A stretch of DNA of 64,000 bases, from assembly GCF_002278075.1 (NCBI RefSeq), contig NZ_CP022990.1, positions 434,001 through 498,000 of the forward strand. Reading direction: 5' to 3'. The DNA is from Paraburkholderia aromaticivorans. Its GTDB lineage: Bacteria; Pseudomonadota; Gammaproteobacteria; Burkholderiales; Burkholderiaceae. The translations under genes and the position numbers were made by a program. The notes under the pieces are model-generated. The model was not told the origin of the DNA. It was given only the letters and a program-made list of their open reading frames with translations, and did no database searches. Below are positions 38,275 through 47,827 of the stretch, in pieces (within the stretch, counting starts at the first letter, position 1; each line of letters begins with the position of its first letter).

Positions 38275-39014
38275 CCGCGCTCGAGTGGCTGCCCACGCTG
38301 CGCTATCTGCTGCTCGGCGCGTTCCCCAATGGGCCGCTGGGCGGCGCGGCGCTCACGGCCGTGCTCTCGGTGGTGTCGGCGTTGCTATCCGCGCTAGCGG
38401 GGTTGGCGGGCGGCGTGGCGCTTTCGCTGACACGCGGCGGCGCGCATCTGCTGCTGCTCGGGATCGTCGCGTTTTTCAGGGCGATTCCGGTGCTGATGCT
38501 GATCTTCTGGACTTTCTTCCTGATGCCGATCCTCCTGCATATCGACGTGCCGGGTCTGGCCGCGGTGGTGTGCGCGCTGTCGCTGATCGGTGGCGCGTAT
38601 CTGTCGCATGCGGTGCATGCGGGCATCGTGTCGGTCGGCGCGGGGCAGCAGCAGGCGGCGCTGTCGCTCGGGCTCACGCGCTGGCAGGCGTTGCGTCATG
38701 TGGTGCTGCCGCAGGCGGTGCGCATCATGATGCCGTCGTTCGTCAATCAGTGGGTGTCGCTGGCCAAGGACACTTCGCTCGCGTATATCGTCGGCGTGCC
38801 GGAATTCACGTTTCTCGCCAATCAGGTCAACAGCCGGCTGATGATCTACCCCGCGCAGATTTTCGTGTTCGTCGGCATCGTTTATCTGCTGCTGTGCTCC
38901 GCGTTGCAATGGATCGCTCATCGCATCCTGCTGCGCGCGCCGTCCGCTCGTGCTGCCGCTCGCAAGGATGAGGAAACGGCGACGCCATTGCCGCTTGGCG
39001 GGCTCAGCGAATGA
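38271..39014 (+). CDS. Amino-acid ABC transporter permease, second
   Basis: 247 residues, the second half of the heterodimeric channel. AFFRAIPVLMLIFWTFFLMP near 66 and the coupling loop QQQAALSLGLTRWQALRHVV near 125 are family marks. It overlaps the first permease by four bases. No ATPase gene follows or precedes, which is unusual because these operons normally encode a GlnQ-type ATPase. Confidence 0.94.
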   Translation: MTALEWLPTLRYLLLGAFPNGPLGGAALTAVLSVVSALLSALAGLAGGVALSLTRGGAHLLLLGIVAFFRAIPVLMLIFWTFFLMPILLHIDVPGLAAVVCALSLIGGAYLSHAVHAGIVSVGAGQQQAALSLGLTRWQALRHVVLPQAVRIMMPSFVNQWVSLAKDTSLAYIVGVPEFTFLANQVNSRLMIYPAQIFVFVGIVYLLLCSALQWIAHRILLRAPSARAAARKDEETATPLPLGGLSE

Positions 39015-39221
39015 AGAGAACCACTGGACAATGACGCGAGCACGATCCGCAAATCGGCACGCGTCATAAGCAATCGCGAATTCGATAGTAGGCGTGATGC
39101 GCGGGGACTGGTCCAATAGATGATTAGCCTTTCCGTGGCGAGTCGCAGCCGTGCCGCTGCCTATGGCAACGGGCGGAAAACGCCGCGAACGGACGGGTCT
39201 CAACTGTCTGTGTGAACCATC

Positions 39222-40472
39222 ATGTCCAGTCTTACATCTCGCCCTGTCGCGTCGCGACTGCCGGCGCGTCCCGACCCGCCACGCGTCGCGCGAATCGCCG
39301 ACGACGCGCAGGCGCTCGCCGCGTCCCGCACACTTGCCGACGCTTTCGCGTCCGGCGCCGCCGAACGTGACCGTGATCGCGTGCTGCCATGGACCGAACT
39401 GGATCTATGGTCGCAAAGCGGTCTCGGCGCCATCACCGTGCCGCGCGACCATGGCGGCGCCGACGTGTCGTTCGCGACGCTGGCCGAAGTCTTCGTGAAC
39501 CTCTGCGCGGCCGATCCCGCGCTGGGGCAGATTCCGCAGAACCATTTCGGCGTGCTGGGCGTGCTGCGCGAAGCCGGCACCCCGGCGCAGAAGCAGCGGC
39601 TGTACGGCGAAGTGCTGGCGGGCCAGCGGCTTGGCAATGCCGGCCCGGAACGGCGCTCGGCCGCGGCCGCGACGGTGCTGCAGGGCTCGACGCGCCTGCG
39701 CGCGACGCCGGACGGTTTGCGTCTCGACGGCCAACGATTCTATTCGACCGGCGCGCTGTTCGCGCACCGCGTCCCGACCCGCGCGACCGACGACGAAGGA
39801 CGCGCCGTGCAGGTCTGGGTGCCGCGCGACGCGCCGGGCTTGACGGTGGTCGACGACTGGAGTTCTTTCGGCCAGCGCACCACGGCGAGCGGCACCGTGA
39901 CCTTCGAGAACGTGGCGGTCGATCCGCAGGACGTGCTGCCGATCTGGCAACTGGCCGACCGTCCGGGTCTGTTCGGCCCGACCTCGCAACTGATCCAGGC
40001 GGCGATCGACCAGGGGATCGCGCAGGGCGCCGTCGCCGACGCGCTTGCCTTCGTGCGCGAGCGCGCGCGGCCGTGGGTCGATTCGGGCCTCGAGCACGCA
40101 ACCGACGACCCGTACATCATCGCCGATGTCGGCCGTCTGGAGATCGATCTGCATGCGGCGCATGAAGTGCTGCTGGAAACCGGCCGCACGCTGGACGCCA
40201 TCGCGGCCCAGCCGATCGACCCCGAGGCCAGCGCGCGCGCATCCGTCGCGGTTGCCGAGGCGAAGGTGCTGACCACCCGCATCGCGCTCGAAGCCAGCGA
40301 AAAGCTCTTTGAACTGGCGGGCTCCGCGTCGACCCGCGCGGTGCACAACCTCGACCGCCATTGGCGCAACGCCCGCACCCATACGCTGCACGACCCGGTG
40401 CGCTGGAAGCTGCATCTGCTCGGCAACTATCACCTGAATCAAGTGCTTCCCGCGCGGCATTCGTGGAACTGA
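39222..40472 (+). CDS. SfnB/DszC-family flavin monooxygenase, first of a tandem pair
   Basis: 416 residues of the acyl-CoA dehydrogenase fold in the SfnB sulfur-acquisition branch. LGAITVPRDHGGADVSFATL near 67, DPALGQIPQNHFGVLGVLRE near 97, LRLDGQRFYSTGALFAHRVP near 165 and the C-terminal FWRN-type motif LDRHWRNARTHTLHDPVRWK match DszC. The family oxidises organosulfur or sulfone substrates with FMNH2 during sulfate limitation. It heads an operon with a second SfnB, a DszA-like enzyme and SsuD. CATAAGC at about 39064 lies in its upstream region. Confidence 0.92.
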   Translation: MSSLTSRPVASRLPARPDPPRVARIADDAQALAASRTLADAFASGAAERDRDRVLPWTELDLWSQSGLGAITVPRDHGGADVSFATLAEVFVNLCAADPALGQIPQNHFGVLGVLREAGTPAQKQRLYGEVLAGQRLGNAGPERRSAAAATVLQGSTRLRATPDGLRLDGQRFYSTGALFAHRVPTRATDDEGRAVQVWVPRDAPGLTVVDDWSSFGQRTTASGTVTFENVAVDPQDVLPIWQLADRPGLFGPTSQLIQAAIDQGIAQGAVADALAFVRERARPWVDSGLEHATDDPYIIADVGRLEIDLHAAHEVLLETGRTLDAIAAQPIDPEASARASVAVAEAKVLTTRIALEASEKLFELAGSASTRAVHNLDRHWRNARTHTLHDPVRWKLHLLGNYHLNQVLPARHSWN

Positions 40473-40475
40473 ATC

Positions 40476-41738
40476 ATGACCATTGACCTTTCTAGCGCGG
40501 CCCGCGGCAGCGCCGCGCCGGCCGCCTTGCCTCGCGAACTGCGCGCGCCGCCCACGCCCGAGCTGATCGCAGACGACGCGCAGGCGCTTCTCGCCGCCCG
40601 CCGTCTGGCCGAAACGTTTGCACCGGAAGCCGCGCTGCGCGATCGCGAACGGCGGCTGCCGTGGGCCGAACTCGACGCCTTCGTGGCGAGCGGCCTGTGG
40701 GGCATAACCGTGCCGCGCGAATTCGGCGGTGCGGGCGTGCGCAACGGCACGCTCGCCGAAGTCACCGCGACGATCGCCGCGGCCGACGGCTCGCTCGGCC
40801 AGATCCCGCAAAACCATTTCTATGCACTCGAGGTGCTGCGCGTCGGCGGCAGTCCTGAGCAACAGCGTTTTTTCTACGGACGCGTGCTGGCGGGCGAGCG
40901 TTTCGGCAATGCGCTCGCCGAAATCGGCCACAAGGATTTCAAACGCCGCACCCGGCTCACACGCGGGGCGGCCGGCTGGCGCATCGACGGCCAGAAGTTC
41001 TATTGCACGGGCGCGCTCTACGCACACTGGATTCCCACGCTGGTCGTGGCCGACGAGCAGGGCCGCGATGTCACCTATCTGGCGTTCGTGCCACGCAATA
41101 CCGCGGGCGTCACCGTCACGGACGACTGGGATGGCTTCGGCCAGCGCGTCACCGGCAGCGGGTCGGTGCGGTTCGATCACGTGCGCGTCGAACCCGAATG
41201 GGTCGTGCCGTTTCAGGCGTCGTTCGAGCGCCCCACGACGATCGGACCGGTCGCGCAGATCATTCACGCGGCGATCGATCTCGGTCAGGCGCGCGGCGCC
41301 TTCGCAGCCGCGCTGAAGTTCGTTCGCGAGCGTTCGCGGCCGTGGATCGACGCGAAGGTCGAACGTGCCGCCGACGATCCGCTGACCCTCGCGCAGTTCG
41401 GCGACCTCTCGGTGCGGCTGCGCGCGGCCGAGGCGTTGCTGCGCCGCGCGGGCCGCTTCGTCGACGCGGCGCAGGCGCAGCCCACCGGGCGGACGGTCGC
41501 GCAGGCCTCGATCGCCGTGGCCGAGGCGCGCGCGCTGACCACGACCGCGTCGCTGGATGCCGGTTCGCGGCTGTTCGAACTCGCCGGCACCGCCGCGACC
41601 CTCGATGGTCTCGGCCTCGACCGCTTCTGGCGCAATGCGCGCACCCATACGTTGCACGACCCCGTGCGCTGGAAGTATCACGCGGTGGGCAACTTCTACC
41701 TCAACGACAAGCTGCCGCCGCGGCATGGAGCCTTGTGA
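40476..41738 (+). CDS. SfnB/DszC-family flavin monooxygenase, second of the pair
   Basis: 420 residues, the same architecture as its upstream neighbour but diverged: LWGITVPREFGGAGVRNGTL near 75, DGSLGQIPQNHFYALEVLRV near 105, WRIDGQKFYCTGALYAHWIP near 167, tail LDRFWRNARTHTLHDPVRWK. It starts four bases after the first gene's stop and its stop overlaps the DszA-like start (TGATG). The tandem arrangement suggests duplication with distinct substrates or a hetero-oligomer. Confidence 0.92.
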   Translation: MTIDLSSAARGSAAPAALPRELRAPPTPELIADDAQALLAARRLAETFAPEAALRDRERRLPWAELDAFVASGLWGITVPREFGGAGVRNGTLAEVTATIAAADGSLGQIPQNHFYALEVLRVGGSPEQQRFFYGRVLAGERFGNALAEIGHKDFKRRTRLTRGAAGWRIDGQKFYCTGALYAHWIPTLVVADEQGRDVTYLAFVPRNTAGVTVTDDWDGFGQRVTGSGSVRFDHVRVEPEWVVPFQASFERPTTIGPVAQIIHAAIDLGQARGAFAAALKFVRERSRPWIDAKVERAADDPLTLAQFGDLSVRLRAAEALLRRAGRFVDAAQAQPTGRTVAQASIAVAEARALTTTASLDAGSRLFELAGTAATLDGLGLDRFWRNARTHTLHDPVRWKYHAVGNFYLNDKLPPRHGAL

Positions 41739-43108
41739 TGGCGAAGAAACAGATCCTGCTCAACGCGTTCAACATGAACTGCGTGGGCCACATCAACCAC
41801 GGCCTGTGGACACATCCGCGCGACCGTTCGAGCGACTACCGGCTGCTGCCGTATTGGACCAACCTCGCGCGCACGCTGGAGCGTGGGCTGTTCGACGGGC
41901 TCTTTCTCGCCGACATCGTCGGCGTGTACGACGTGTATCAGCACAACGTCGACGTGACGCTGCGCGAATCGATCCAGTTGCCCGTCAACGATCCCACGCT
42001 GCTGGTCCCGGCAATGGCCGCCGTCACCGAGCACCTCGGCTTCGGCGTGACGGTCAATCTGACTTATGAGCAGCCGTATCTGCTCGCGCGCCGCTTCTCG
42101 ACGCTGGATCATCTGACGCAAGGCCGGGTCGGCTGGAACATCGTGACGGGCTACCTCGACAGCGCGGCACGCGCAATGGGGCTCAACGAGCAACTCCCGC
42201 ACGACGAGCGCTACGACCGCGCCGACGAATACCTGGAGATTCTCTACAAGCTGTGGGAAGGCAGCTGGGAGCAGGGCGCGGTGCTGCGCGACAAGGCGGG
42301 GCGCGTGTATGCGGACCCGGCCAGGGTTCATCCGGTGCGGCACGCGGGCCGCTACTACAAGGTCGACGGTTATCACCTCGCGGAACCGTCGCCGCAGCGC
42401 ACGCCGGTGCTGTTCCAGGCCGGCAGTTCCGGGCGCGGTCAGCGCTTCGGGGCGCGTCACGCCGAATGCGTGTTCATCTCGCCGCCGAACCGGCAAGCCG
42501 CGCGGGAAACCGTGCGCACGTTGCGCGAGCAACTGGTGCGGGCCGGCCGCCGCCCCGACGACGTCAAGGTGTTCGTCGGCGCAGCGGTGGTTGCGGGGGC
42601 TACCGGGCAACAGGCCCGCGAGAAATACGCGGACTATCTGCAATACGCGAGCCGCGAAGCGGGCCTTGCGCACTTCGCGGCCAGTACCGGCATCGACTAC
42701 GCGCAATACGATCTCGACGCCCCGGTGGACTACGCACCCGGCAACGCAATCGAATCGGCCACGCGCACGGCGAAACAGCACGGCTGGACCCGCCGCAAGC
42801 TGCTGGAGATGTTCGAACTCGGCGGCCGCTATCCGGCCATTGTCGGCAGCGCGGCTCAGGTGGCCGACGAACTGCAGGCGTGGATCGAGGAGACGGGCGT
42901 CGACGGTTTCAATCTCAGCCGCACGGTGGTGCCCGAAAGCTACGAGGATTTCATCGATCTGGTCGTGCCGGAATTGCAGAATCGCGGCCTCTACAAGACC
43001 GCCTATGCCGATGGCACGCTGCGCCACAAACTGTTCGGACAGGGCGATGAGCTGCCTGCGCGACACGCGGCGGCGAGCTTCCGGCAGCAAACCGCGGAGG
43101 CGGTATGA
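41738..43108 (+). CDS. DszA-like FMNH2-dependent monooxygenase
   Basis: 456 residues. It resembles DszA, which opens a sulfone ring in the 4S pathway: [14 protein letters not shown] segment [20 protein letters not shown] near 48, [20 protein letters not shown] near 112, [20 protein letters not shown] near 155, [20 protein letters not shown] near 195 and [20 protein letters not shown] near 390. The ATG at 41738 overlaps the SfnB stop by one base. Having SfnB/DszC-like and DszA-like enzymes in one operon supports successive oxidation of an organosulfur compound; the true substrate is unknown. Confidence 0.92.
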   Translation: MAKKQILLNAFNMNCVGHINHGLWTHPRDRSSDYRLLPYWTNLARTLERGLFDGLFLADIVGVYDVYQHNVDVTLRESIQLPVNDPTLLVPAMAAVTEHLGFGVTVNLTYEQPYLLARRFSTLDHLTQGRVGWNIVTGYLDSAARAMGLNEQLPHDERYDRADEYLEILYKLWEGSWEQGAVLRDKAGRVYADPARVHPVRHAGRYYKVDGYHLAEPSPQRTPVLFQAGSSGRGQRFGARHAECVFISPPNRQAARETVRTLREQLVRAGRRPDDVKVFVGAAVVAGATGQQAREKYADYLQYASREAGLAHFAASTGIDYAQYDLDAPVDYAPGNAIESATRTAKQHGWTRRKLLEMFELGGRYPAIVGSAAQVADELQAWIEETGVDGFNLSRTVVPESYEDFIDLVVPELQNRGLYKTAYADGTLRHKLFGQGDELPARHAAASFRQQTAEAV

Positions 43109-43154
43109 GAACACCCACGATCGCTATCGCTCAACGTTCGTTACAGGAGCACGC

Positions 43155-44297
43155 ATGAGTCTCGATATCTTCTGGTTTCTGCCGACCTCGGGCGATACAC
43201 GCTATCTCGGCAAGTCCGATTTCGGCCGGCCGCCGACCAACGAATACATGCGTCAGATCGCGGTCACGGCCGAGAATCTCGGCTACGACGGCTTGCTGAT
43301 TCCGACCGGCAGCAGTTGCCAGGATCCGTGGGTCACTGCCGCGAGCCTCGTGCCCGTCACACAGCGCATCAAACTGCTGGTCGCGTTGCGCACTTCGATC
43401 AGCGGCCCGACGGCCGCCGCGCGCCAGGCCGCGACGCTCGACCAGGCGTTGCACGGACGCCTGTTGCTCAACGTGGTGCCCGGCGGCGACGCCACCGAAC
43501 TCGCCGCGGACGGCGTGTTTCTCGCTCACGACGAGCGCTATGCGGCCGCCGACGAGTTCCTCACCGTCTGGCGCGATCTGCTCGCCGGCGAGACGGTGGA
43601 CTTCAAGGGCAAATACGTTCACGTGGAAGGGGCGCGCAACTTTCATCCGCCGGTGCAGCAGCCCTGGCCGCCGCTGTACTTCGGCGGATCGTCGCCGGCC
43701 GCGCACGAGCTGGCGGCCAAGCACGTGGATGCCTACTTGACGTGGGGCGAGCCGCCCGCGGCCGTCGCCGAAAAGTTCGCCGACGTGCAGCGGCGCGCGG
43801 CCGCCCACGGCCGCAAGCTGCGGCTCGGGGTGCGTCTGCATGTGATCGTGCGCGAAACCAACGAGGAGGCATGGGCCGAAGCCGACCGCCTCATCAGCAA
43901 GCTCGACGACGAAGACATCCGCCGTGCGCAGGAGAATTACGCGCGCATGGATTCGGTCGGGCAGCGCCGCATGGCGGAGTTGCACGGCGGGCGCCGCGAC
44001 AAGCTGGAGATCAGCCCGAACCTGTGGGCCGGCGTCGGTCTCGTGCGCGGCGGAGCGGGCACGGCGCTGGTCGGCGACGCGCTGACGGTCGCCGCGCGGC
44101 TGCAGGAATATGTCGATGCGGGCGCGGATAGTTTCGTGCTGTCCGGCTATCCGCACCTCGAAGAGTCGATCCGTTTTGCGGAGCTCGTGTTCCCGTTGTT
44201 GCCCGGCAAGAAGCCGGTCACGTTGCGCGATCAGGTGCTCACAGGCGGTGCTTTCGATGTGCGGGCGAACGCGGGTGCGGGCACGGGTGCGCACTGA
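43155..44297 (+). CDS. ssuD: FMNH2-dependent alkanesulfonate monooxygenase
   Basis: 380-residue luciferase-like enzyme that splits alkanesulfonates into aldehyde and sulfite. SsuD hallmarks are close to complete: [39 protein letters not shown] near 48 (Cys in SCxD), [20 protein letters not shown] near 90, [20 protein letters not shown] near 175, [20 protein letters not shown] near 230 and [20 protein letters not shown] near 285. The C-terminus is short and ends in a Gly/Ala-rich tail. No SsuE reductase lies alongside, so reduced flavin must come from elsewhere. It is the last gene of the operon. Confidence 0.95.
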   Translation: MSLDIFWFLPTSGDTRYLGKSDFGRPPTNEYMRQIAVTAENLGYDGLLIPTGSSCQDPWVTAASLVPVTQRIKLLVALRTSISGPTAAARQAATLDQALHGRLLLNVVPGGDATELAADGVFLAHDERYAAADEFLTVWRDLLAGETVDFKGKYVHVEGARNFHPPVQQPWPPLYFGGSSPAAHELAAKHVDAYLTWGEPPAAVAEKFADVQRRAAAHGRKLRLGVRLHVIVRETNEEAWAEADRLISKLDDEDIRRAQENYARMDSVGQRRMAELHGGRRDKLEISPNLWAGVGLVRGGAGTALVGDALTVAARLQEYVDAGADSFVLSGYPHLEESIRFAELVFPLLPGKKPVTLRDQVLTGGAFDVRANAGAGTGAH

Positions 44298-44347
44298 TGT
44301 CGGAGCGTGTCTCGTGAGCACGTAGGCATTCTGGACAGCCGTTGCAG

Positions 44348-44375
44348 GCACCTGGCGCTCGAGGTCCCCAGGTGC
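44348..44375 (+). terminator. Hairpin downstream of ssuD
   Basis: GCACCTGG (44348-44355) and CCAGGTGC (44368-44375) form an eight-base stem with a 12-base loop, 50 bases after the ssuD stop. There is no T-run. Confidence 0.5.
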
Positions 44376-44453
44376 GCTATCGAAGCAACACTGAAATTCG
44401 CCGCTAAATTGGACTGCCGTCGCAAATGACGGCGTTGCCGCAGGGATGCGAAA

Positions 44454-44474
44454 GGGCACCGGCTTGCGGTGCCC
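44454..44474 (-). terminator. Terminator of the minus-strand SDR gene
   Basis: On the minus strand a GGGCACCG/CGGTGCCC stem with a five-base loop follows the SDR stop codon by about eight bases and is followed by TTTC. Confidence 0.65.
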
Positions 44475-44481
44475 GAGAAAG

Positions 44482-45192
44482 TTAGTGACCGGCGCTCTGG
44501 CCGCCATCGACGTGCAGGATTTCTCCCGTGATGAACGGCGCGGAATCAAGGAACAGAATCGCGTCGGCGATATCGCTCATCTCGCCCATGCGCCCGAGAG
44601 GATGGAAGGCGCCCAGGGCTTCATGAGTTTCCGGCGCGTGCATCGGCGTCCTGATGATTCCCGGTGCGACGGCATTCACGCGAATCCCTTTGCTGGCGTA
44701 CTCAATCGCCAGCGACTTCGTGGCGGCGTTCAGACCACCCTTGGTCAGGGCCGCCAGTACCGAATACACGCCGCCGATCGCAGCGTCAGCGGTGCTGGAG
44801 GTCACGCTAACCACGTGGCCGTTCGAATGTTTTTCCATTTCGGCGATGGCGAGCTGCGTGATGTAATAAAAGCCCGCCACATTCACGTTCACCACCGCGG
44901 CAAAGTCTTGCGCTGTGTGTTCCGTGAAAGGCTTGCCGATATAAATGCCGGCGTTGTTCACCAGTGTGTCGATCCGGCCGAACTTCGCGACACCTTCGGA
45001 AATGACCCGTTTGGCGGTTGCCGGATCGCCAATATCACCGGCGAGCGTCAGGATGTCCGGATCTTCCGAGGGCTTGATCGAACGCGAAGTCGCAACGATG
45101 CGATAGTCGAGCCTGCGAAACGCCTTGACGACCGCGGCGCCTATACCCTGCGATGCGCCGGTAACCACGACAACCTTGTGTGAAATGCTCAT
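44482..45192 (-). CDS. Short-chain dehydrogenase/reductase with missing catalytic tyrosine
   Basis: 236-residue classical SDR. Cofactor motif VVVVTGASQGIGAAV near 8, NNAGIYIG near 82 and SVTSSTAD with the catalytic Ser near 130. The usual YxxxK reads A-A-L-T-K (in SVLAALTKGGLNAATKSL), so Ala replaces the general-base Tyr while the Lys remains. The C-terminal VNAVAPGIIRTPM is intact. It may be a divergent dehydrogenase or a non-classical enzyme. It lies 63 bases after the NmrA-like gene on the same strand and is probably co-transcribed. Confidence 0.92.
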   Translation of the reverse strand: MSISHKVVVVTGASQGIGAAVVKAFRRLDYRIVATSRSIKPSEDPDILTLAGDIGDPATAKRVISEGVAKFGRIDTLVNNAGIYIGKPFTEHTAQDFAAVVNVNVAGFYYITQLAIAEMEKHSNGHVVSVTSSTADAAIGGVYSVLAALTKGGLNAATKSLAIEYASKGIRVNAVAPGIIRTPMHAPETHEALGAFHPLGRMGEMSDIADAILFLDSAPFITGEILHVDGGQSAGH

Positions 45193-45255
45193 GCTTTACC
45201 CAGAAAATGGTGGTTCGGCTTCAACGCCGATCGGGACGACTGCGCCGGTCTGCAA

Positions 45256-46008
45256 TCAAGCCTTTTTAGCCTGCGCCAGCCACTGATCGAGGCTGATGCG
45301 GCCGATCCGCGCGTCGCCGAGCGGCACGAGCGATTGTTCTTCGACGAGGCCGCCGTAGTACCGCGCGTTGCGATCCGTCACCACGGGGCGCGCATCGCCT
45401 ACCGATTTCAGATAACGGGCGACAATCTCAGCGAAGGGCGCGCGGTCCGGGCCGGCGATCTCGACTGTGCCGTTCAGCGGCGCAGCGAGTGCAACCTGCG
45501 CGAGGATCGCCACCACATCGTCTACGGCGATCGGCTGAAACAGTCCTTCGCCGATCCGCACCGTGCCGCCGTCCGTGCTGAAATCCGCGATGCCGCCGAT
45601 GAACTCCATGAACTGGGTCGCGCGCACGATCGTGTACGGCACGCCCGCTGCTTCGATCGCTTGTTCCTGCGCAACCTTGGCAACGAAATACGCGTTCTCC
45701 GGTGTGCGATCACATCCGACGATTGAAAGCGCGACGTGGTGGCGTACCCCTGCGGCCACTTCGGCTTTGCCGAGGTTGCGCGCCGAGGTGCGGAAAAAGT
45801 CGAGCACCGCCTGCGGCTCCCATGACGGCGCGTTCGTCACATCCACGACGACATCCGCGCCCACGAGCGCGTCGCTCAGACCTTCACCCGTCACGGCGTT
45901 GACGCCCGTGCGCGGCGACGCGGCAAGTGCCTCATGACCAGCCTTGTCAAGCAGCGTGACGAGACGCGATCCGATCAGGCCGGAACCACCGATTACGACG
46001 ATTTTCAT
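45256..46008 (-). CDS. NmrA-like/SDR NAD(P)-binding oxidoreductase
   Basis: 250 residues of the atypical SDR (NmrA/NAD(P)H-binding) type: MKIVVIGGSGLIGSRLVTLL at the N-terminus, NAYFVAKVAQEQAIEAAGVP near 105 and TIVRATQFMEFIGGIADF near 127. It has no YxxxK-type classical site, as expected of the group. It is the first gene of the minus-strand unit and divergent from a MocR regulator, which likely controls it. Confidence 0.92.
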   Translation of the reverse strand: MKIVVIGGSGLIGSRLVTLLDKAGHEALAASPRTGVNAVTGEGLSDALVGADVVVDVTNAPSWEPQAVLDFFRTSARNLGKAEVAAGVRHHVALSIVGCDRTPENAYFVAKVAQEQAIEAAGVPYTIVRATQFMEFIGGIADFSTDGGTVRIGEGLFQPIAVDDVVAILAQVALAAPLNGTVEIAGPDRAPFAEIVARYLKSVGDARPVVTDRNARYYGGLVEEQSLVPLGDARIGRISLDQWLAQAKKA

Positions 46009-46058
46009 GGCAGATTCTCCAGATGAAATTAAATAGACGCGCGGGGCGCCGGGCGGGT

Positions 46059-46156
46059 GTCGTATTGCGTCAAAGTGTTCGCCGCCGTCGCATTGCGTAA
46101 GGCGATTGTGGAAGAATCATGCTCTATCGAAAAGTGCCAAGAATGGCCGATCCGAC
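46059..46156. promoter_or_regulatory. Candidate MocR operators in the divergent promoter
   Basis: Direct repeats GTCGTATTGCGT (46059-46070) and GTCGCATTGCGT (46087-46098) share 11 of 12 bases, 28 bases apart. A third element, GCCAAGAATGGCCGATCCG (46136-46154, then AC), recurs with three changes at 49024-49044, upstream of the GNAT-azoreductase operon. MocR regulators commonly bind repeats in the divergent region beside their own gene. Confidence 0.5.
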
Positions 46157-46162
46157 TAGTCC

Positions 46163-47728
46163 ATGTCGGTTGCCGCTCACCTTGCCCGCGAGACCGTCAT
46201 GACCGTAGGAACGCCCGCGTTGACCATCGAAATCGATCGGCAGCATCAGTTGCCGATCTATCTGCAGATCTGCGAGCGCTTCCGGACCGCGATCACGGCG
46301 GGACATCTGCGCCCCGGCGATCGCGTGCCCGCGCTGCGCGGCCTTGCCACGCAGCTGAACACGGCGCGCGGCACGGTCGAGCTCGCCTACACGATTCTCG
46401 TCGACGAGGGCTATCTGCAGATGCGCGGCGCGGCGGGCACGTTCGTGTCGTCGTCGCTGCCGGCTTCAGTGATGCGTTCGTCGCGTTCACAAGGCGTTCA
46501 AGATGCGCGCGGCGCGCAGAGCACTGAAGGGGCGGCCACGCCGCCCACGCCGGGCGAATCGCGCAGTGCTCGAGCGGCGCCGCACCGGCAGGCCATTGCC
46601 GTCGCCATGAGCGGCGAGCCGCGGCCGTTGCAACCCGGGCTGCCGGCGCTCGACGCATTTCCGACCAGACTATGGAACCGGCTCGTCGCGCGTCGCGCGC
46701 GCAGCGGCGATCGCGCGATGCTCGCGTACCCGGATCCGGCCGGCTACCTGCCGCTGCGTGAACATATCGCCACTTATCTCGGTCTGTCGCGCGGTGTGAC
46801 CTGCCTGCCGGAGCAGGTGTTCGTGAGCAGCGGCTATCGTGCGACGCTCGAACTCGTGTTGCGCAGTCTCGCCCGCCCGAACGATCGCGTGTGGTTCGAG
46901 GATCCCGGCTATCTGCTCGCGCGCGGTTTTCTCGCCGAGACCGGCGTGCAACTCGTGCCGGTGCCGGTGGATGGCGAAGGGATCGACGTCGAGCGCGGCA
47001 CACTGCTGGATGCGCAGGCGCGCTTCGCCGTGGTCACGCCGTCGCATCAGAGCCCGCTTGGGCACACGCTGTCGCTTGCCAGACGCATGGCGTTGCTGGA
47101 CTCGGCAGAGAAAGCTTCCCGCTGGATCATCGAGGACGACTACGACAGCGAGTTCCGTTATCTGGGCCGGCCATTGCCGGCTTTAAAGAGCCTCGACCGT
47201 CGCGATCGAGTGATTTATTGCGGCACGTTCAGCAAGGTGATGTTTCCCGGCTTGCGGCTCGCGTATGTGGTGGTGCCGGAGCGGGCCGTCGAGCGCGTCG
47301 GCCGGGTGGCGCACAGCATGAACGCCGGATCGCCGACGCTATTGCAGGCGGCCGTGGCGGATTTCATCGGGCAGGGGCATTTTGCGCGGCATCTGAAGCG
47401 GATGCGTGGGTTGTACGGCGAGCGACGCAAGCTGATCGTGCATGCGCTGGAGCAGGCGTTTGGCGAACGGCTGATTGTCGATTTGCCGCCCGGCGGAATT
47501 CAGTTCGCGGTGCAATTCGCCGAAGGTCCCGATGGCCCGATCGACGACGTTGCCGTTGCCGCGCGAGCCCGCGAGGCCGGGCTCGCGGTGCTGCCGCTTT
47601 CGGTCTGGTACGCGAATGGCCGCACGCGGCGCACGCTGCGCGGCCTCGTAATCGGCTTCGCGAACATCGCCGATGCGCGTGAGGCAGGCCGTCTCGCGCG
47701 AATGCTGCGCGCGTGTCTGGACGGCTGA
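46163..47728 (+). CDS. MocR-family regulator (GntR winged helix fused to aminotransferase-like domain)
   Basis: Up to 521 residues. The N-terminal GntR-type winged helix (YLQICERFRTAITAGHLRPG through VPALRGLATQLNTARGTVEL) covers about 25-95; a low-complexity linker follows; then a fold-type I aminotransferase-like domain (about 155-520) with the PLP lysine in YCGTFSKVMFPGLRLAYV. An alternative ATG lies at 46199. It is divergent from the NmrA-like/SDR pair and upstream of the azoreductase operon. It likely senses a PLP-reactive amine or amino acid. Confidence 0.94.
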   Translation: MSVAAHLARETVMTVGTPALTIEIDRQHQLPIYLQICERFRTAITAGHLRPGDRVPALRGLATQLNTARGTVELAYTILVDEGYLQMRGAAGTFVSSSLPASVMRSSRSQGVQDARGAQSTEGAATPPTPGESRSARAAPHRQAIAVAMSGEPRPLQPGLPALDAFPTRLWNRLVARRARSGDRAMLAYPDPAGYLPLREHIATYLGLSRGVTCLPEQVFVSSGYRATLELVLRSLARPNDRVWFEDPGYLLARGFLAETGVQLVPVPVDGEGIDVERGTLLDAQARFAVVTPSHQSPLGHTLSLARRMALLDSAEKASRWIIEDDYDSEFRYLGRPLPALKSLDRRDRVIYCGTFSKVMFPGLRLAYVVVPERAVERVGRVAHSMNAGSPTLLQAAVADFIGQGHFARHLKRMRGLYGERRKLIVHALEQAFGERLIVDLPPGGIQFAVQFAEGPDGPIDDVAVAARAREAGLAVLPLSVWYANGRTRRTLRGLVIGFANIADAREAGRLARMLRACLDG

Positions 47729-47827
47729 CGCGCGGTGCCTGTGTGCGGATCTTGAATGAACGTAGCGCGGCACGCTTTCGCACGATGCGACGAGGATGCG
47801 TCAGGAACGTATGCGGACCGGCGCGCT

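Noticed and set aside
39405..41726. 773-codon antisense open frame across the SfnB pair
   Set aside because: Another GC shadow; both sense genes have strong family motifs and the antisense translation has none.
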